Below, one piece after another: positions 54,913 to 64,000 of a stretch of DNA of 64,000 nt. The number at the start of each line of letters is the position of its first letter. Position 1 is the first letter of the stretch. The stretch is from positions 1-64,000 of the forward strand of contig JAAAJB010000124.1 of the NCBI GenBank assembly GCA_016098155.1, read 5' to 3'. The notes under the pieces were generated by a model. It was not told the DNA's origin, ran no database searches, and was given only the letters and a program-made list of their open reading frames with translations. Both the position numbers and the translations under genes were made by a program. Source of the DNA: Actinomortierella ambigua (taxonomy: Eukaryota > Mortierellomycota > Mortierellomycetes > Mortierellales > Mortierellaceae).

Positions 54913-57013
54913 ATGAGCTCCCCACAGTCCTCAGGAGGACCCATCAGTTTTGCACAAGGATACATGCCAGCTTCAACATCCTCCTCGCCCTCGAGGCCTG
55001 CTCGGAAGGAGATTTTAAACTATTCCGCGCCATGGCCTGTCTATGGTCTCGACTGGTCGAACCAACGGACAGAAGCTGGCGCCATGCGTCTTGCCGTTGG
55101 AAGCTTCATCGAGGACGGCAGTAATAAGGTGCCTGGCTGGAGTGTGGCGTCACTGGATGGTCTTGATGCCCTAACTGGGGAAGGATCTCTTCTAACCTCT
55201 GACTTTTTGTATTTTTCGTTTTTGCTCGCAAGTAGATCCAAATCATTACATTACCCGAGTTTGCAGACCACGCAGGCGAACACTTCAACACAATGTCAGA
55301 CTGGGTACCTATCGCGGAGGCGACACACCAGTATCCAGTGACCAAAATTAAATGGGAGCCGTATTCTGTATGAAGAGATGAGCTAGTATTTTGAGTCTGA
55401 AGCTCCAAGTCGGGCCCATGACGTGCTGCTGTCCCTTTTTTTGTTTGGTTTATTTATTACTAATACATGAAGGGGGGGGTATATTTCTTTGCGATCGCTT
55501 TGATAGAACAACCAGCGTGCTCACGACCTGCTGGCAACGTCGGGTGACTATTTACGGCTATGGGAGTTGCGGGATGAGCCTACACATGGACCAGGAAGCA
55601 ACACAATAGGACGACAAGCCCCCACGAGACATAGTCAACAACTCTATCAACGCGGAGCGCTCGCTAATGTAAGAACTCGGCGGGGGAAAAAAAAAGAATG
55701 AAAACGCGTTCGGGTTGCACATATTTTTTTTTTGTGCCCTTGACCCATATCTTGTTAACCAAAAGATATTGTGCGCATCTCATTGTTTTCATTTTTTTTT
55801 TTGGAACACACACACAACACCATTTTAATAGACAAAAGCCAACTTTTGCGCACCATTGACCTCGTTTGATTGGAACACGATCGACCCAGCATTGATTGTG
55901 ACCAGCTCGATCGACACAACCTGTACAGTGTGGAACGTGGAGACGCAGCAGGCCATGACGCAATTGATTGCGCACGACAAGGAAGTGTACGACGTGTCAT
56001 TTGCAACTAATAATTCCGACATCTTTGCCAGTGTCGGTGCTGATGGCAGCGTGCGCATGTTTGACCTACGCGCTCTTGAACACTCGACCATCATCTATGA
56101 GACGTCGTCGAACCTGAGTGCTGCTCTGAGTCCTAACAACCCGAGTCACTCGGCTGGATCTGGATCAGGGCCAGGGCCAGCAGGGCCTGGTGTAGGTGGA
56201 GGAGGAGGAGGAGGAGGAGGAGGAGGAGCAGATACAACAGGAGCAGCGGGAGCAGGAACGGGAGCAGGAACTGGAGCAGGGGCAGCAGGGGTAGCAGGGG
56301 CAGCAGGCGGCGTTCAACAACCATTGCCGACCGTGCCTCTGTTGCGTTTGGCGTTCAACCGATTGGATGCTCATTATTTGGCCACGTTCCATGCCGATTC
56401 ATCCAAGGTCCAAATTCTGGATATTCGGATGCCTGGTATGCCATCTTCAGAGCTGCACGGGCACAAGGGGATCGTCAATTGCATGGCATGGTCGCCGACA
56501 AGCAGATCGGCCATCTGCACAGGCAGTATGTATTTTATTTTTTATACGGATATTTTTTTATGCCCCACTTTCTCTAGCAAATTACAACTTTCTTCACTTG
56601 TTGAAAACTCACGAAATTGTCGGGCTTCTTTTTTTTCCTTTGCGTTGTTCAATTTTTTTTTAGGCGACGACCATCAAGTTTTTATCTGGGAAATCAATTC
56701 ACTGCGGCAGAGCCGCAGTGAAGGCGATCACCACCGGCTCCAGGAGTCTGCAGAGGGTGGCGGGGTGGGAGGAGGAGGGCCAGGTGCAGGCCATAATGGC
56801 TCGCACAAGGCGTCTTCGTCGACATCGTCCACGTCGTCGTCGTCGCACCACCACCATCACCACCATAGTAACAGTAATCAGACGAAGACCGTTCCCGAGC
56901 CCTTCCGAGCAGCCAATGTCGGCGGCGAGGTGAACCAGATCTGCTGGTCGTCCGCGAGCCCAGACTGGGTAGCCGTTGGGTTTGGCAGGACCATCCAGGC
57001 ACTCCGGCTCTGA
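54913..57013 (+). CDS. DCAF7: WD40-repeat adaptor, DCAF7/WDR68 family
   Basis: Seven-bladed scaffold protein; in animals it binds DYRK/HIPK kinases and DDB1-Cul4 ligase. Exons 54913-55128, 55236-55367, 55507-55668, 55832-56525 and 56664-57013 give 517 residues. Family motifs are plain: APWPVYGLDWSN, RLAVGSFIEDGSNKIQII, HQYPVTKIKWEPYS, DLLATSGDYLRLWEL, APLTSFDWNTIDP, SSIDTTCTVWNVETQ, IFASVGADGSVRMFDLR, GDDHQVFIWEI and EVNQICWSSASPDWVAVGF. The animal protein has about 342 residues. The extra length here is a Gly/Ala/Thr-rich loop (56150-56320) between blades and a Gly/Ser/His-rich loop (56740-56890). The final blade is conserved, so the propeller should close. The symbol is by homology to the animal gene. 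Confidence 0.93.
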
Positions 57014-58122
57014 AAGAATTGGTGGTGGGGGGAAGGGGTCCAATTTTGCCACCAAAAACCCTAAAGTAAAGGCACCAATAAAAATACCATTACGCGCACT
57101 CTGGTCACATGCCCTCCGTGACGTAAGCGTTTTCCACCTTCCACAAGTGGAGAGAGGACGGATGAAAGTGGTTGCTGTAAGACAGCGAGCAACTCCCGTC
57201 TCTCTCATTGGCGACTATTCCTGGCTGGCCATCATCACGTCTCCATCACTTGCAACAGGGGGACAGACAGTGAGAGGGTAGAGAGCAGCAAATCACTTTT
57301 TTTTTTTTCTTCGCCTGTGGTGATTCCATCGTCTCCATTGTGTGGCTATCGCACAAGAGGGGGGGGGGTAAGAAACAATATGAAGTGGGAGAGAGAGAGA
57401 GTGCATCTCCTCTGAAATTGCGCGATTGAGAATGAAAAAGAAAGAAAAGAAAGAAAATCACTTCCAATTCTCACAGAAAACACATCTCCCCCCCCTCCTC
57501 CTCCTCCTCTTCCCTCTCTTCCCTCTCTTCTTTTCCTCCCTTTCCTCCCCCCATTCACCTCGGGTGCTATGGGTGTGTCGTATAACCATAGTCCTACTAC
57601 AGCTGCAGACAACTCTCTGTTGCTCCTCAGCAGCAATCGCCTTCGCCACCTTCCTCCCACCCTCACCACACAACCTCGTCTCTAGCTTTTCTTCTCGCTC
57701 GCCGCAACAACCAGAACAACAACAACAACAGCAGCACCCACCTCGAGCTACAACGCGTGTCTGTTCGCAGTCGTTCGCTGCGCCTGCACATCACTCTCTC
57801 TCTCGCAACTACTCTCTCGCCCATCACCCCCCCCCCTTCCATTCGCCACGATCACACCTGGGACACCATCAAGGACCTTCTTCGCAGGAGCAACTATTTC
57901 AGTTCAAAGAGGTGGAGGTTGCTGATTCGTCTTGTTTCCTGACCCTCCCCCTCTCCCCCCCCAACCACCCTTGCCCCTTTGTCCCAATTGCACGATCCAG
58001 CTCGCGCGACATTCCTTTTGGTGATTTATACACCTTTCCCACTACAAACTCTTTTTTTTTATATCCATATATATTATTCATTCCACACCTTCTCCACCCC
58101 TTCTCCACTCACCTCACTCTCG
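57014..58122. other. Spacer before TAF3
   Basis: About 1.1 kb, CT-rich with a G9 run near 57360 and a C9 run near 57827. The long CA/CT-rich stretch up to ATG 58123 is probably the TAF3 5' leader. No gene seen. Confidence 0.55.
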
Positions 58123-61100
58123 ATGAAGAAGGCTCCAGCTGGTGGACTCTTTGCCAACAAGCGTAAAGCAAACATGCCAGCTGCCACCGCCGCCACAACC
58201 GCTGCCGCGGGCAACAAGGGACCTCATCCGACACCGACAGGCAAACGCAAGTATGTCCGCAAAAAGCCTTTACCGAACCGCAAAGGAGGGCCAGGCGCTG
58301 CAGGACAGCCACTCCAGCCAGGCGCATCAGCACCGGGAGGACTACCAGGCGTTGGCGGTTTCGGAGCAGGACCTGGCGGCATGGCAACAGGAGCCAACGC
58401 AATGGGAGCAGGAGCAGGAGCAGGAGGCATCGGACTAGGGGGATTTGGCGACCCAAACGCTGTCGGATCAGCAGGAGGCGGAGGAATGATGGTTGCTGGT
58501 GCAAATGGCATGAATGGTCTAGGCGGTCCAGGAGGCGCTGCAGGGGCAGGGGGTGCCGCAGGTCCAAAGACGAAACGTGCGCCTGTGATCAAGGCCAATC
58601 CATATTACCAACCAAAGATAAAGATGTTGTTGATGGACGGGTTGGGAGATGGACTCTTGCAGGACGGAACTTCTGTTGGTGGTGGTAGTAGTAGCGGCGG
58701 TGGCGGCAACACTGCCCCTCACAGCCACCACCATCATCGCCACCAAAAGCATGGAGCGCAGCAACAGCAGCAGCAGTACGATCCGATTCCAGGCCAGTTC
58801 TTGCACGTGGCCAAAACATCGACGGTGGCCAATTATTGTCAGTCGTTGCTACGGATCTCATGTATGCATGTACTGCAATCGTCCGGGTATGATGGCGTGC
58901 AGGCGAACCCGATGAAGGTCATGACGGATTGTCTGGATCGATACCTGCGGCTGCTGGCAGACTCGGTGAAGCAGTATGCAGAACTCGCAGGGAGGGCCCA
59001 AGTCAGCGCTTTGGATGTCGTTGACGGACTCGCGGATCTGGGCATCGACCTCGAGGATCTCAAGGAGTGGACGGCGGAGAACGGTGGACCAGTCGCACCT
59101 AATGCCACAATACCGGGTGCTGCCAATGACAAAAAGTCAACAATAGCACACGAGCCGACCAATGCTTCACAGGGACCTCTTATGCCTTCATGGAAGGGAC
59201 CCGATCCCGGCCTTGTTCTCAAAGGTAAATGATGCCGGGGCATTTTTTTTTGGATATTGATATTTGAAAGGTGATTTGGCGAGAATTCACAAGCATATTG
59301 ACTATTTTTATTTTATTTTTTATTTTATTTTACCTGGTCTTCCCTCCCATTCCCTGCCTCGTTCATCTACAATATCCTTTGGCCAACCCCGACTATAGAT
59401 ATCTTGTACAAAGGACGAGAGAAAAGTCGAGAAGGACGAGATGTGTACGAATGGCGCGCACTCCCCAACAATTTTGTCATGCCATGGACGGAGGAAGAAC
59501 AGGATGATTATGCATACCCGGACAATGACTCTGACGACGACGAAAACAACGTGGACGCCTACACCCGCATCCAACAACAACGCTCGTCGTCAACCACCAC
59601 GCCATCAACCGAGGCATCGAAACCCACCAGGCGGAAAGGGCCGCAATGGGATCCACATCTCCAGCCTGAGCATATACCAGATCACATGCCTCCGTTCCCT
59701 GAGGCAATCCTCCCTGGGTCCGATGGTCCCTCAGCCGGCACAGACTTTTACAGCGAAGATGAGGAGGAAGAACAACGCCAAAAGGCCGAAGCCGAGGCCG
59801 CTGAGGCTGCCGCTACAGCAGCAAAAGAAGCCGAAGCAGCCGAAGCAGCAGCAGCAGCAAAAGCAAAAGCAAAAGCAGTTGCAGAGGCAGAGGCAGCCAA
59901 GGCGTCCTCCGGCGAGCAATCCGATCCAACCCAGGAGCAAGAGGCCAACAACAGCAACAAGGAGGATACAGACAAGGCGAATGAATCGGAGGCCAAGCAA
60001 CACATCACGAACCCTTATACGCATGTAGTACCGTTCCATGAGTCGACGTTACCGTTCTCGCCTCTCTATGCCTCCCTCCCAACGGCAACCACTTTCAAAC
60101 CATCCACAAAAGCATCGACATCGGCATCGGCATCAGCATCAGCATCCGCAGCAAGTAGCAGTAACAACAACAACAACAACAGCAACCTCGCGAGCTCGGC
60201 GCTGTCGGATGGGAGTCGACAGTTGTTCCAGGACACGCTGTTTTCGCTTTCCGATCCATCGAGTATCACAACTACAACCACAAAGACGACGTCGTCGTCT
60301 TCGACACCATCATCATCATCATCATCGGGGGTTCTCACCATGGCACAGGCGCGGCGCAAAAACTCTCGACTGACGACGTCCGTGGCCCGAGCGGTGGAAC
60401 AACCGTCGGACACGCTGTTTACGAGCTTTGGACCGGATGCAGGGGTGATTGATGCATTGTTGAAGCAGTCGGCGCCTTTGACGGTCTTGAGCCGGTTTGC
60501 GAATCTGGGAATCTCTTCACAGGATGTACTGGCAGCGGCTGCACAGGCAGCAGCGCAGGCAGCACAGGCAGCAGCACAAGTTTCGCCTTCCTCGCACTCC
60601 AATAACATGGATTTCGGTTCAGGATCGATGATGGTGGAGTCCTCGTTGGCCCTGTCCGCTTCTTCGCCGTCGGCATCAATGTCCATGGGAGCTGGATCAA
60701 CAACAGCAACGACAACAACAGCTATTAGCGGTGGTGGTAGCTCTACTGCTAGTGGTGCTAGTGGTACCAGTGGACGTGGTGGGAACATTCCACCCCTGGG
60801 GATGCTGCGCAAAAACTCGTCGTCGATCAGCAGTTCGCCCCTTTCGATTGTGACCAACGCCTCCTCTTCCTCCTCCACAGCAAGAGGAGTGGGAGCGGAG
60901 GAGATGATGAAGGTGGCTGGCCATGTCCCACAGCGTCGCAAGTCGAGTCTGGCGAGTGTGACGGCGTCGGCGTCGGAAGCAACAATGTCGCTGGACAGCT
61001 TCTCGGGAGGGTCGTCGCAGGAGACGGTGGTGGCGCCAGTGGCGCCGTCGAGTCGACGGTCGAGCCATTCCAAGGCTGTCGGTCATCCGCACTACAATGC

Positions 61101-62538
61101 TGCTGCTGCTGCTGCTGCTCAATCGCCACTTTCGCCATCGAGGATCGTGAAGGTCGAAAAGGAGGAGCCGAGCTTTGGGTCAGTGGCGGGGGCGCTTTCG
61201 GCGAGTGTAACCTCTGCCTATAGCCACCAGTCGGTGTCGTTAGGTTCGACTGGAGCAATAGCAACGGCAACGGGAGGAGGAGGATCACATCAATTCCATG
61301 GCACGACAGCAACACCGGCACCCATACAATCATCACCCTCAGTCACATCCACAGGACCCATCATGTCGCTTTCATCATTGCCGATGAGCTACGGTATGCC
61401 CGAACGGGCAGCATCCACATCGGGGATGGGGTCGGCAAAAACGTCGTCGTCGTCGTCGTTATCGTCGAAGGATTCTCAGAAACAGCAACGGAAGCAACTG
61501 CATCAACTCCAGCACCAGCAGCCGGCATTACCAACACCACAACCACCATCGGCAGCATCTGCACCAGCCTCAGCTACGGCCACAGCAGCAGCCCCGCCGC
61601 TGCAGTCGCCGACAACGACGGGTGCACCCAAGATCCGATTCAAGTTTTCGGCGCTAGAGTCGCTGTCATCGGACCACGACGATGGTGGTGGTGGACTGCA
61701 TGGGTCTTCGACGTCGTCGAGTGCGGCGCACAAGAAGGAGCGGAAGCATCATAAGCACTCGAAGCATCATCGTGAGCATCGCGAGGGGTCGGTGGAGTCG
61801 TCGTCCAGCTACCGGAGGAAGCGCAAGTCGGAGTACGATTCGGATGAAGGAGGAGGAGGAGGAGGAGCAGGAGGCGATGATGGGGCTGTGCGGGATAAGA
61901 AGAAAAAGAAGAAGAAGCACAAGTCCAAGGATCGTGATTATGACCGTGACGACAAGTACGGCCGAGAGCGTGAGCGTGATAGGGATCGCGAACGAGACCG
62001 AGAACGAGACCATCATCATTACAGCAACAATGACAATCACAATGGCAACAATAACAGCAACAACAACAGCAATAACAACAACAACAGCGACAATCGCCAT
62101 CGTGACTCGTCCAGATCGAATGGCTACGACCATGACTATGACTTTGGATATGGGTCGAGTTCGTCGTATGGACATCGCAAGACATCGTCCATCTCGTCCG
62201 TCCACGGCGGCTCTTCGACCCCTGTTGTCAGCGCAGCAGCTTCGGCACTCACAGCACCTGCAGCAGCAGCGGCGGCAGCGGCGCCTCTGCTTCCACAATA
62301 TCTCCCAGGTCAGCAGGCGGCGCTAAAGCAGCAGTACAAGCAGACGGTGCTGGAGGGAGCACGGGACGATTCGATCAACTGTGTGTGCAAGAACCCACAG
62401 CTGGATGACGGATTGTTCATGGTGGCGTGTGACAAGTGCGATGACTGGTTCCATGGCCACTGTGTAGATGTGCATGGAGATGTCCAAGGAAGTACGTGGT
62501 ACTGTCCTCGATGCCAGAAGAAGGGCTACCATGCTTGA
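58123..62538 (+). CDS. TAF3: TFIID subunit TAF3 with histone fold and PHD finger
   Basis: General transcription factor subunit; its histone fold pairs with TAF10 in TFIID. Exons 58123-59224 and 59399-62538, joined in phase 1, give 1413 residues. The N-terminus is basic and Gly-rich; the Bromo_TP-type histone fold lies at about residues 235-310 (NYCQSLLRISCMHVLQSSGY to VVDGLADLGIDLEDLKEW). The middle is about 1000 residues of Ala, Ser, Gln and Asn runs with a Lys/Asp/Arg-rich charged segment. The C-terminus (about 1361-1410) is a C4HC3 PHD finger: CVCKNPQLDDG, FMVACDKCDDWFHGHC, WYCPRC. Animal TAF3 has this same architecture and reads H3K4me3, whereas budding-yeast TAF3 lacks the PHD. The Met and Trp of FMVAC and DDWF are in positions that form such a pocket, so H3K4me3 binding is inferred. 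Confidence 0.92.
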
Positions 62539-62954
62539 TCAAAGTGTCTTTTTGCTGTTTCTTTATTGTTTATTATTTGTTTTTGTACGTTGTTTTTTTA
62601 CACTTCCTTCCACCTAAATGAAGGCTCTCTCACTCACATACACACACTGTTGCGACATTGAGAGTGTTTTTCTGAGGAAAGAAAAAAGGAACATCCCCAT
62701 CCCTCCAAAAAAAAATGAACACTCACGCACATCTTGATTTGCGCGAGCAATGTATTTTTCGTTTCTTTCCAAGTTTTTTTTTATTGTCTTTCGTCCTCCT
62801 TTGTCCGAACTCCACCCTCGTATTTTTTATTTTCTGTCCTTCAACTGTAAATGTACCACCTCCAATAAAACGAGCAAAAAAGGGTCGCCTTTCAATATGT
62901 GGATTCCTCCGCTGTGAACAATTTTAGGAGTACAATACCAGTGGATCAAAATCC
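62539..62954. terminator. 3' region of TAF3
   Basis: About 415 bases after the TAF3 stop. It is T-rich directly downstream and contains AATAAA at 62864-62869, a candidate poly(A) signal. Confidence 0.35.
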
Positions 62955-63360
62955 TTCAAGACCAAAGACCATCATCACAACAACGACAGCACGCCACCGT
63001 GATTCGTCCGGATCGAACGACCACAATTGTTTTTACCTGATGGATACGAACGCGAGCTCGTCGCGTTGATGTGATGGCTCTTCAGCCCCTGTTGATGTGG
63101 GGGGGGGAGGGGTTGAGGCGAGGGAGGTGGCGGTGCAGTAGCCGCAGTCGCCCAACAGTTTTCACAGCCGTCAAACAGCGACAGCGCCTGGAGATGTCCA
63201 GGGAAGTACGTGGTACTGTCCTCGATGCCAGGCGATGGGCTTGGCATGTTTGATCGATGTTGTTTTGTATAGTATTTTCTCACTCGTCCTTCCACCAGAG
63301 TGAAGTCTGTCTCCATCCGTATACCACTTGCTGAAAAAAAAATAAAGGAACACCATTGTG
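62955..63360 (+). pseudogene. Decayed tandem duplicate of the TAF3 3' end
   Basis: Blocks recur in the same order as in the functional gene. One 42-base block (63190-63231) matches 62476-62517, the PHD-finger coding end, with one difference. A block at about 62990-63020 resembles 62097-62125 (CGCCA-CGTGA-TCGTCC core), and 63074-63095 resembles 62208-62226 (GGCTCTTC, CCCCTGTTG). Downstream sequence to about 63360 also resembles the TAF3 3' flank (CTTCCACC, AAAGGAACA). Large deletions and stop codons leave no usable frame. This is a same-strand partial duplication that has decayed. Confidence 0.7.
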
Positions 63361-63764
63361 TGTATGTGTGTTTGTGTGTGTGTGTGTGTAACCTCTTATT
63401 TTTCAGCATTGTGTCGCAGCACATTTTTTTTTTCAATTGTGGCTTGCAATATGCACGCACCACGCCTTCCCGAGACAAGTCAGACAGCGTCGTTTTTAAA
63501 AAAGGTCGTGTAAGCACCCCTCCATTGCATTCCTATTCCTCTCACCCCCCTTTCATTCACCTCCCTTCCCCCACACATTCAGTACGTGGACCATCCTCCA
63601 TTGTAAGTTTTTTTTTCTCCGTTCTCATTGTCACTCATTGGTAGACCAATAGGCGAGGAAGAAATAAAAGTTGCTGCCAAAAAATTTTAATAATACCTAA
63701 TGGTGCTGTACCCTCTGGCCTCCCCTTGAAATTTAGTTACAACCCTTTGACTTTCTCACGCCCA
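63361..63764. other. Spacer before MOG1
   Basis: About 400 bases with a GT repeat (63357-63389) and T-runs; the promoter of MOG1 should lie here. No gene recognised. Confidence 0.5.
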
Positions 63765-64000
63765 ATGGATAATATCCCTCAGCAACCACTCTACGGAGGT
63801 GCTCTCACCCTGAAGATCCCTGGCACTTTTATCGACATCAGGTATATATATACATATATAAAAAAAGCAAGGGAGCGGTGAAAAATGATGCACGTCCTTT
63901 CATATCCTTGATCGGACACCAACTCATTTCACTTTTTTAAAAAAAAAAACTTTCTTGCTGCAGCGATTTCCGTGAGGTGCCTAGTCACCAAGAGGTCTTT
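63765..64000 (+). CDS. MOG1: Ran-binding protein Mog1 (5' part, cut by window end)
   Basis: Nuclear-import factor that binds Ran/Gsp1 and stimulates nucleotide release. Exons 63765-63841 and 63964-64000 (continuing) read LYGGALTLKIPGTFIDI then SDFREVPSHQEVF. This fits the family start pattern: L-(F/Y)-G-G-A-(I/L), then P-x-x-F-x-D-(V/I)-S, then (Q/E)-V-P-x-x-Q-E-V-F. The junction is phase 2 with a GTATAT donor and a GCAG acceptor. The intron holds TATATA repeats and an A10 run shortly before the acceptor. Only 38 codons are visible. Confidence 0.85.

Noticed and set aside
60066..61073. 335-codon minus-strand frame opposite TAF3
   Set aside because: Antisense shadow of Ser/Ala-rich codons; the Asp, Val and Thr runs are complements of the plus-strand repeats.

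Overview
This is a stretch of nuclear chromosome from a fungus, most likely an early-diverging one of the Mortierella type (Mucoromycota). The genes are split by many introns of about 100-600 bases with GTAAGT-like donors. Proteins carry long Gln/Glu, Ser, His, Gly and acidic runs. The spacers are rich in C-runs, T-runs, A-runs and CT/GA microsatellites. The orthologues are classic fungal housekeeping genes, and at least one intron looks like a minor-spliceosome (U12) intron. There is no operon structure. The genus assignment is inference; the sequence only shows 'intron-rich fungus'. All exon models were built by eye from splice signals, frame continuity and remembered family features; no alignment was run.

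Layout, left to right. 1-3928 (-): C2H2 zinc-finger transcription factor, running off the left edge, with a 28-base micro-exon. 5075-5764 (-): small protein with a Tse2-like ADP-ribosyltransferase-type domain. 6802-10499 (+): large PH-domain protein. 12248-13384 (+): tropomyosin. 13661-15483 (-): mitochondrial carrier with eight coding exons. 17100-17966 (+): unknown protein. 19470-21441 (+): mitochondrial GTPase MTG1. 21902-24753 (+): choline kinase. 24992-28340 (+): microtubule bundler of the Ase1/PRC1 family. A 2.2-kb gene-poor gap follows. 30576-31364 (-): GNAT acetyltransferase, divergent from 31992-32309 (+), a small single-pass membrane protein. 33065-35231 (+): sphingoid-base-phosphate phosphatase. 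37215-40765 (+): amino-acid permease, convergent with 41017-43059 (-), the histone chaperone Rtt106. 44143-46826 (+): four-span membrane protein with a very long disordered tail. 48518-51064 (+): chitin deacetylase. 51363-51988: transposon-like element with long inverted repeats. 52720-54523 (+): cysteine synthase. 54913-57013 (+): WD40 protein of the DCAF7/WDR68 family. 58123-62538 (+): TAF3 with histone fold and PHD finger, followed by a decayed duplicate of its own 3' end at about 62955-63360. 63765-64000 (+): start of MOG1.

The genes do not form a dedicated pathway cluster. They cover cytoskeleton (tropomyosin, Ase1), chromatin and transcription (C2H2 factor, Rtt106, TAF3), mitochondria (MTG1, carrier), lipid metabolism (choline kinase, sphingoid phosphatase), sulfur/amino-acid supply (permease, cysteine synthase), cell wall (chitin deacetylase) and nuclear transport (MOG1). 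The most striking observation is the AT-AC intron in MTG1. It begins with the U12 donor consensus ATATCCTT, and only removal ending in AC restores the conserved DARIPLSS motif. Other items of interest are the micro-exon, the inverted-repeat element with a Cys-rich reading frame, the TAF3 relic and the Tse2-like gene.
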